A DNA stretch of 28,173 nt from Oppiella nova (Eukaryota > Arthropoda > Arachnida > Sarcoptiformes > Oppiidae), in assembly GCA_905397405.1 (NCBI GenBank), contig CAJPVJ010000282.1:1-28173 (forward strand), written 5' to 3'. Below, in pieces: positions 22,054 to 28,173 of the stretch (positions within the stretch are counted from its first letter, which is position 1; each line of letters starts with the position of its first letter). The notes under the pieces were generated by a model. The model was not told where the DNA came from, searched no databases, and worked only from the letters and a program-made list of their open reading frames with translations. A program made the position numbers and the translations under genes.

Positions 22054-22531
22054 TTATGTTACGGACTTTAATTCGACCTCAAATTCAAGGGTACTGTTGG
22101 CTGGAATGGGACCCATGGATCGGTTCCCATAGCTATAAAGCACAGATTGAATCAATGGACATCTCAATATACGTGCAAGGACACTAAGTGTCAATTGTTA
22201 CCCCATTTGCGAGGGAACAGTGATCTTGCGTTTACCCCCGACTTTCATGTCTTGGAGGCCCTGTAGGGTCGGAAACTACTGAAGCGGTCTCGGGTCAGAC
22301 TTGCTCTTCCCGAATACCATACAGGCCAGCTTGTGGAATAAGAACTCCGCTGGGTGTATTAACTGCACTTGGATTTGTGGTATTGGGACTGTCACAACCT
22401 TATCACTCAAATGCGGTTCAAATGAAACCTACAAATTGTCCGCTTTTAGCAGCGATTCCCTTCCCTTCACAAATGTCTTCAACAACGACTCCTCCGTTCA
22501 AATGTCTTCGTGTATTGTGTCTAATGAGGTC
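22054..22531 (-). pseudogene. Decayed FKBP-type peptidyl-prolyl isomerase domain of an FKBP39/46 gene
   Basis: Three exon-like blocks remain in the right order. Block 22531-22433 (33 codons, acceptor TTCAG, donor GTAGGT) contains GGVVVEDICEGKGIAAKSG, the usual start of the C-terminal FKBP domain. Block 22260-22202 encodes GLQDMKVGGKRKITVPSQMG. It splices in phase across a 69-nt intron to 22132-22054, YGNRSMGPIPANSTLEFEVELKSVT and a stop. Between the first two blocks (22432-22261), where VYYxG, FD and LGxGEVIKGWD are expected, only broken, frame-shifted traces are visible. It lies just downstream of, and on the same strand as, the nucleoplasmin-domain gene whose relatives end in this domain. 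I infer that the domain was lost from that gene. Undetected sequence errors or an alternative transcript are possible. Confidence 0.65.
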
Positions 22532-22718
22532 CTGAATCAGTTGTCGACAAATTAGATATTTCTTAAAACGACTTTTAATGATTATATGCGTTCAACTCAA
22601 ATACAATAGGAATGCAATTAAAAAATTAATTTCTTTGAATTTATAATTATAATGCTTTGTATTATCGATTAAAACTTCAAATACTAATAAAATGTAATTA
22701 ATGAGAGATTGAAACCAA

Positions 22719-24306
22719 TTATTTCTTATCAGAATTCCATTGCTTCTTATTCTGATTGAAATTGCTTGCCTTTTGTCCACTAAATTTGGGCGTTTGGTTA
22801 AAGTTTGGCTTATTTCCTCCTCCCTTTCCACCGAAGTTCGGGGTCTGTTTGCCTCCTTTGAAGTTGTTTTGCTGACCGCCTCTAAAGTTGGGGCTATTAT
22901 TCTGTTGACCGCCTCTGAAGTTAGGGCTCTTATTCTGTTGGCCGCCTTTGTAGTTGTTGTTTGGGGTGTTGTTGTTCTGACCGCCACCTCCACCACCGCT
23001 TCCAAACTGCTTCTTGTTCTGCCACTGATTTCCTCCCTTTTGGTTCTGATTGAAGTTCTTCTGTCCTCCCGATTGGTTCCACTGTCCCTTCTGTTGCTGA
23101 AAGCCTTTCTGTTGGCCGCCCTTCTGTCCACTTCCCCACGGCTTCTGATTCTGGTTTTGGTTCTGAGGGGACTTCTGAGGAGAGCTCAACTGATTTTGGT
23201 TTTGCTTTTGTTGATTCTGTTGTGGTTTCGGTTTCTGGTCTTTGCTTTTCTGCACTTTTTCTGATTCGTCTGAAAATCAAATAATTTTCATTAAAATAAA
23301 TCACTTTTGGAATCAACTCATAACCCAAACCGGATTCATCGCTGTCCTCCTCGTCTTCTTCTTCATCATCAAGCAGGAGTAGTAGTGACGGTGGCGAGAG
23401 TTGGCGAAGGAATAGGTCCTTTGGTTGGCTTAGTAGGTATAGGAGGCTGAGAAGTAGAAGTAGGCTCAGTAGCGAAAGCACGAATAACAACCGGTTCTCA
23501 TTAGGTTTGGCCGACTTATTGTCGTTCTTATTCTTATTCAGTGTCTTAATGGCATTCCCTTCGGCTTTATTGTCGGCCTTTTTGGGCAAAGCGTTCGCCA
23601 CTTTTGAGTCCACTTTCGCTTTCTTACCGATCGATTCCAGAGAGCTGTCGAGCGCTTCGTTCTTACGCTTAGAGTTCTTGGCGTTAAGTGTCGGCACGTC
23701 TTCATCGCTGCTCTCCTCGTCTTCTTCGCCGTCCTCATCGCTCAGCTCTTCGTCGTAGTCGTCATATGGATCTCCGACCAGATATCCCGTCAAATGAACG
23801 GTTCCGTCGCCCACCAGATAATAGGTCACCTCTTCTCCCTCGACGAACATGTGGTCCAGATTTACCTGAAGATTGCGGTTCGGCTCTAACGTGCAGATCA
23901 TGTACTCGGCCTTCTGGTGCTCCACATATATGGACACATATTTGGACACTTTCTTGCCTTCGGAACCTCGACGAACATGTGGTCCAGATTTACCTGAAGA
24001 TTGCGGTTCGGCTCTAACGTGCAGATCATGTACTCGGCCTTCTGGTGCTCCACATATATGGACACATATTTGGACACTTTCTTGCCTTCGGAGGGCGGTT
24101 CCAGTGCAGCCATCGTCAAGTGGTAGGACTCCTCCACTCTTTGGGAATATCTTTTACCGGTCTCTAGAGTAACGCCTAAAGACACCATTGAGTCAATCAT
24201 ATCATTAGAAATTGGATTCATTTGTTAAAGACTTTTAAAACAAGTCTTTCATAAAACAAATTGAAGACATCGACGGCAAAGACATTGAATACAAACCCCA
24301 AAACAT
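22719..24306 (-). CDS. FKBP39: Nucleoplasmin-domain nuclear protein of FKBP39/46 type, lacking the FKBP domain
   Basis: Proposed exons: 24306-24297, 24175-23994, 23865-23331 and 23269-22719, giving 425 residues. Exon 1 is 10 nt (MFW plus one base), matching the FKBP39 start MFWG. The nucleoplasmin-like domain (about 1-100) has VTLETGKRYSQ, YHLTMAALE, YICTLEPNRNLQVNLD-like strands and GTVHLTGYL. An acidic run, a Lys-rich nuclear-signal-like region (NSKRKNE, GKKAKVDSK), a second acidic run and a long Gln/Asn/Gly-rich tail follow. Relatives end in a peptidyl-prolyl isomerase domain; here it is only a remnant downstream. Two oddities: exons 2 and 3 meet across a 128-nt intron that is a tandem copy of exon sequence, and at 23497-23372 the frame reads an implausible Leu-rich stretch while the next frame reads Thr/Pro/Ser. 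Nuclear histone-chaperone function is inferred. Whether the gene is active is uncertain. Confidence 0.7.
22876..22974 (-). repeat. 33-bp tandem coding repeat, three imperfect units
   Basis: Units start at 22876, 22909 and 22942 with a 33-bp period. Each encodes an 11-residue Gly-Gly-Gln-Gln-Asn-x-Ser-Pro-Asn-Phe-Arg type motif in the tail of the nucleoplasmin-domain protein. The rightmost unit in the DNA is the most diverged. Confidence 0.75.
23838..24092. repeat. Tandem repeat with 128-bp period inside a coding exon
   Basis: Bases 23838-23964 recur at 23966-24092, identical by eye (127 bp with one base between). The unit is exonic nucleoplasmin-domain sequence. It contains CTTCAG|GTAAAT on the minus strand, which works as an acceptor followed by a donor. 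Reading both copies as exon shifts the frame. Removing 23993-23866 as an intron restores it exactly. Confidence 0.95.
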
Positions 24307-25654
24307 TTTGACTATTGATTACAGCAATTGAAATGAAGTCAAAGACAATTAAATTAATAAATAAAACAACGATTTGAATGCAATTAACAGTCAATTGAAA
24401 CAACGAGTACTGGATTTAAATGCAAAGGATTTAAAACATGGAAAACATGTGCGCTTTGAATACCTGTCCTCTCAATGCAATGCCTGCAGTGAAACACGTT
24501 TCGTATGAGCCCTGTATAGAGCACAGCACCGACACTATTGCCACCACCAGTGCCATCACCAGTGCCACCACCAGTCACTGCACGCCAACTCTACGCTCAC
24601 ACATGCACTGCACTGCACTCGTAGGCCTCCCACCCATACACTGCTGTAATCACTGCACAGAATATTCTGTACAAAATCACTCGCATTCGTGACTCCAAAT
24701 GCTTTAAATGGCATTTTTCACACTTTTCCTATTGTGGCATTAATTTGTTTATAACACTCATTATTAATCATATTTTATAAATATTTATATTTAGCCTTAA
24801 AATTTATGTTTGAAAACTTTACTAGCTAAAGTTATAACAATACATCAGTTGGATGAACACTATTTTATTTAATGCTTAAATCACTATAAAATTTATACTG
24901 TCGTATAAACTCATTATTGAATTTCTGTATCATTTATTAATTTACAAACTTATTATTTTTACGAATATGATTCACAATATTAACTCTTTAATTGAACTGA
25001 CACAATTCAAGTATAAAAATTACAGAAACCACTAAATTATTATATAAATATTTCATTTTTAAATTTTTATGCGGTAATAATTATTCTATAAATAAAATTA
25101 TTGTTTTATAAATAATTTCAATTAATATGGTTAATAAAAAAAAGTTAATGACGGTTATCTTAAACGATGAATTACTAGCAATTTATTTAATAGACTGTAT
25201 TTCTCTGACAAATAGGATGTCTAAACTTTATTCATTGAAGTGATAATCATTTTTAAAATATTTAAAATTCTAATTTGCAGTGCTCCTTAAATCACTTTTG
25301 CTATAAAATTAAACTTAATTTATAATAAACTAAAAAACTGAAATTTTATGACATTTATGTGACAATTTATTTTTGTTACGACCAAAACTATTGTAGGCAT
25401 TAACTTGTTAAATAAATTACTATTAGCTTAAACATGACAATATAAGACCTTATTTCATCCAAAAATATAAAGTTATTTACTTCAACATTAAATGCTTAAT
25501 TTTAAACTTTATCTAACATTTGATATATTTGTTAAATTATGTATTAGTATTTTAAATAAACAGATATATTTTGTATTGGACAATTATACTATAGATTTAA
25601 TTTTATTGATGTTTTAAAAATACATGATTCTACTAAAAACAAATAGGTATGACA
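24307..25654. other. AT-rich spacer left of the second segmental copy
   Basis: The first part (24307-24700) is upstream of the nucleoplasmin-domain gene. It includes a short simple run of caccagtgcca-type units at about 24540-24575. From about 24700 to 25650 the sequence is markedly AT-rich, denser in A/T than any other part of the window. No gene, terminal repeat or similarity to the rest of the window was seen. It directly abuts the duplication breakpoint. Confidence 0.6.
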
Positions 25655-26040
25655 TTAAACAATAGATCTCAAAGTGCTGTATAAGTTATGTCTCTTTTGA
25701 GTGTTAATCGCGAGAACACTATTCATTCAGATATTACACATTCAGTCATATGTTAGTAATGAATGGTAATATGAGATCAATTCAATGATAATCAAATGCA
25801 ATGTAACCTAAAGTCTCGGTTGAATTCCTGGACTCTGTTGTAGAAGACAAATGGCAGCCGAAGAATATCTGCTTTCCCTTCCTTCACAACACACTCACCA
25901 TTGGATTCATTGGATCTGTCAATGGATTCATCCATTATTTGATTCACTGAAATATTCTTCCGGTTATACAAGTGATGGTTATTTGAAAGTTTTAAACATT
26001 TCTTTAATTTCGAGATAAAGACATTGAATGATCGGATCAT
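25655..26040 (-). pseudogene. Truncated TRMT1 5' fragment running into unrelated sequence
   Basis: This is the duplicate of TRMT1 exon 1 (26040-25808, with its ATG and presequence-like leader) and the first 18 nt of exon 2 (25718-25701). The donor and acceptor of the 89-nt intron are both preserved. Past the breakpoint at 25701 the frame continues through AT-rich DNA and stops at 25657-25655. The spliced product would be 98 residues: the mitochondrial leader, the EFNRDFS block and a foreign tail of about 14 residues. All methyltransferase motifs are missing, so it cannot be an active TRMT1. It could still be transcribed from the copied divergent promoter. Confidence 0.85.
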
Positions 26041-26603
26041 ATGTTTAATGTTTAGCACTCATTGTCACAGTAATGATCACTCAATATATGACTAATCCTT
26101 AATCATAAAGAATGGCTTAAATTGTCAATAAATACATGTATTAAAACATGGTCATTTAACATGGTAACTTTTAAAAGTCAACACGTGCATAAACAGGGGA
26201 TCAGGTATTAATTATACATTGAGTCATTTAATGCAATAGATCTACTTTTACCTTGGCATTTGTCTTATGTAACCTGTCTCATTGTTTCATTAATTTTATA
26301 TTATAATCACAAAATTATCTCAACTAATATAGTCTAGCAATGAATGAATGCAAACATATGTCACGTGATTATTGCTACAAATAAGACATTTAATGATTTA
26401 ATGAACACATAATCCACGCGTGAATTGCATTTCAAAGTGAGCGCCAATTGTCTGCTGCAGTGAGAGTCAAGTCTCACGTTTTGCATGCATTGCAGTGAAT
26501 GGGATGCGAATGCATTGAAAATTTCAATTTCAAACCATTCATCGTTTGGTGTATTCATTGTAACGGTGTTTGTCTCCCGACGTAAGCCATACTCTAGCCA
26601 TCA
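26041..26603. promoter_or_regulatory. Copied TRMT1/TOMM22 divergent promoter region
   Basis: This is the second copy of the spacer at 16954-17506, with scattered substitutions and small indels. Both CACGTG cores are preserved, including TCACGTGA at 26361-26368. It supplies complete upstream sequence to the second TOMM22, so that copy may be expressed. Confidence 0.5.
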
Positions 26604-27186
26604 ATGAGTGATCCGTCGCCCACCGACTCCGGGATCAACGAACCAAACAGTGGACAACTCACTCCCAACACATCCAACAGCCAAATGAATATCAATGCGA
26701 GAGATGACGGCGACGGCGACGACGACTTCGAGGTTTGTCTGCAACCAGTCATGCATTTGTCGTACCATTTGCTGATCCATTGACTCATTCAATAGGATTT
26801 GGACGAGACTTTCACCGAAAGACTGATGGGTTTGACTGAAATGTTTCCGCAATCAGTGAGAAATGGTTTCGTGTTTGCGACCAAAGGCTCAGTCAATGGC
26901 TTCAAACAGTTGTATGGATTCAGTCGTTCGGCTCTTTGGGTTGTGTTCACGTCATCGGTGGTACTGTTGGCGCCTTTGGCTCTCGAGATGGAGAGATCAC
27001 AGTTGGATGAGATGTCTAAACAACAACAGAGACAGGTATACACATTGTCCTACCATTCACTACACTATAACTAATCCCACGTTTATTTGTCTCATTTAGA
27101 TATTGTTGGGTCCGTCGGCCGCACTGTCGGGTGGGGGCGGAGGTCACGGGTTGCCAATGCCTCCCCTCTCACCTCCCGCTAAATAA
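26604..27186 (+). CDS. TOMM22: Second complete copy of TOM22
   Basis: Three exons, 26604-26732, 26796-27035 and 27100-27186, with the same splice sites as the first copy, giving 151 residues. Relative to the copy at 17507 it has an extra Gly-Asp pair in the acidic N-terminus (one more ggcgac unit), His to Asn near residue 22 (TPNTSN), and Ile to Met in TERLMGLTE. The TM segment and the C-terminal tail are identical, and so are intron 2 and the 3' flank. No stop or splice defect is visible, so this looks like a functional paralogue or an allelic copy placed in tandem by the assembly. Confidence 0.88.
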
Positions 27187-27321
27187 TTTGTATTTCAATT
27201 TAAAATTTCTATGATTTACTTAAAATTTGTTAGTTTTTTTCATTTAATATATACATATATAAAAGTTAATAGTTTTTAACAAATATCACATAAAAATGAG
27301 CAAAATTTCAATAAAACGATT

Positions 27322-28173
27322 TCATTTAATATTAGTTAGTTTTCCGTTAATTTCTTGTAAATCTGACTCAAAATTAATGGAAAACACTTTAGTCTTGTAC
27401 TCGACATCCAGTCCATTGTTAGCCCAAAAGTGAATGAGTTTGCGATCGCAGTCTTCCGATTGAATCAATTTGAACATTGAATTCATTTGTGATGCACTCC
27501 TCGGAGGATTCACTCCTTTGGTATACGAATAGAAAGTCTGCGCTCTATTAAGCCATTCATTCCTCGATGTAATCATATATGAATGCAATGTTGAGTCCGA
27601 ATAAGACATATTAGTCAATATACTCTCCAAATTAGTCAAATAGTTTGGCAGTCGCTCCGGAAGTTTAGTCTTCGACTGAACCGATATTTGAGTTTTATCT
27701 GAGAGTAAAAGTTTACTGTTCTTGGGATCAATCGCTTTATCTTTAATAGTGATCAACGCATAAAATTCCGAATCAATTATATTATTAGACAATAAATCGA
27801 GACTTGAAATCCCAATAAAGTTATGTTTTGCCGATTCATTAAAGTGCTGGAAATCGGTGGAGATATGAATGCACTGTTTGGGCAATAATTGTGACAAACA
27901 ATGAATGAGACACTTGAGTCGAGAGCTGTTTGTATCGAATATTATAATCTTATTTCCAATCACTATATTATAGCTAATGATCTGAAACTTGTCTTTTCCC
28001 ACAAACCGATACAATTCACGTAAACTCAAGCGTTGATCACTTAATGGAAGCGCTGTTATGTTGGAGTGGACGACGGCATCAACGCTTGGATTTGTTTGAT
28101 TCAACGGATTGACGGCAAACAGAATCCAAGAGAACTGGATGTGAAGGTAAGCGAAAGAAGTGTTATCACCCGT
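27322..28173 (-). CDS. FLCN: FLCN second copy, C-terminal part (open to window edge)
   Basis: This duplicates the last 284 codons of FLCN and stays open to the right edge, so whether it is a whole gene cannot be decided here. It differs from the first copy by only three substitutions that I can see: Leu to Phe (NSMFKL), Val to Met (SYMITS) and Thr to Ser (YSDSTL). The frame is intact and the DENN-region blocks are present. It converges with the second TOMM22, exactly as in the first copy. Confidence 0.85.
   Translation of the reverse strand, partial: TGDNTSFAYLHIQFSWILFAVNPLNQTNPSVDAVVHSNITALPLSDQRLSLRELYRFVGKDKFQIISYNIVIGNKIIIFDTNSSRLKCLIHCLSQLLPKQCIHISTDFQHFNESAKHNFIGISSLDLLSNNIIDSEFYALITIKDKAIDPKNSKLLLSDKTQISVQSKTKLPERLPNYLTNLESILTNMSYSDSTLHSYMITSRNEWLNRAQTFYSYTKGVNPPRSASQMNSMFKLIQSEDCDRKLIHFWANNGLDVEYKTKVFSINFESDLQEINGKLTNIK

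Larger units (their letters stand above)
25701..28173. repeat. Segmental duplication, right copy (continues past the window)
   Basis: Same orientation and order as 16614-19070: TRMT1 5' fragment, promoter, complete TOMM22 and FLCN 3' part. Small indels include an 11-bp-scale insertion near 26521 and one extra ggcgac unit in TOMM22 exon 1. By eye, differences are frequent up to about 26824 and very rare afterwards. Confidence 0.95.

Noticed and set aside
22301-22555. Plus-strand open frame of 84 codons opposite the FKBP remnant
   Set aside because: It has no recognisable domain and lies antisense to well-matched FKBP exon blocks, so it is a shadow frame.
22740-23264. Long plus-strand frame rich in Leu, Val and Ala, like a membrane protein
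   Set aside because: It is the antisense of the Gln/Asn/Gly-rich exon; the hydrophobic composition follows from complementing those codons.
24438-24692. 84-codon plus-strand frame rich in Cys, His and Thr
   Set aside because: It spans a simple-sequence run and promoter-like DNA, has no domain, and lies just upstream of the nucleoplasmin-domain gene.

Overview
This is eukaryotic nuclear DNA from a compact invertebrate genome. I favour an arthropod, possibly a mite or other chelicerate. The grounds are animal-specific gene families, a nucleoplasmin/FKBP39-type gene, introns mostly of 50-120 nt with GT-AG ends, and short AT-rich spacers. The taxon is an inference and no marker here settles it. 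I see no bacterial operon, CRISPR array, tRNA, rRNA or recognisable transposon.

Layout, left to right: LYSMD3/4-like LysM membrane protein (+), POLR3G (-), TRIP13 (+), a MYORG-like GH31 protein (-), TBC1D9 (-), NAA60 (+), TRMT1 (-), TOMM22 (+), FLCN (-), RNF126/115-type RING ligase (+) and a nucleoplasmin-domain gene of the FKBP39/46 type (-). An AT-rich kilobase follows. The window then ends in a second, slightly diverged copy of the TRMT1 5' end, the whole of TOMM22 and the 3' half of FLCN. Genes mostly alternate in strand, giving divergent promoter regions (POLR3G/TRIP13, TBC1D9/NAA60, TRMT1/TOMM22, FLCN/RNF126) and convergent 3' ends. The genes are unrelated housekeeping genes with no shared pathway. 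Exon models were built by hand; splice phases agree throughout and each product matches its family along its length, except for the parts noted.

The unusual content is recent duplication and gene decay. (1) A 556-bp tandem duplication repeats the LYSMD promoter and first codons. (2) Two tandem repeats with a 128-bp period occur 16 kb apart. One lies inside a coding exon, where it breaks the frame unless read as a 128-nt intron bounded by the duplicated AG|GT. It is either a newborn intron or an assembler k-mer artefact. (3) A segmental duplication of at least 2.46 kb has divergence concentrated in its left half. (4) The GH31 protein lacks the expected catalytic nucleophile. (5) The FKBP39-type gene has lost its isomerase domain; its decayed exons lie just beyond the present stop. 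No clearly new multi-gene system is present.
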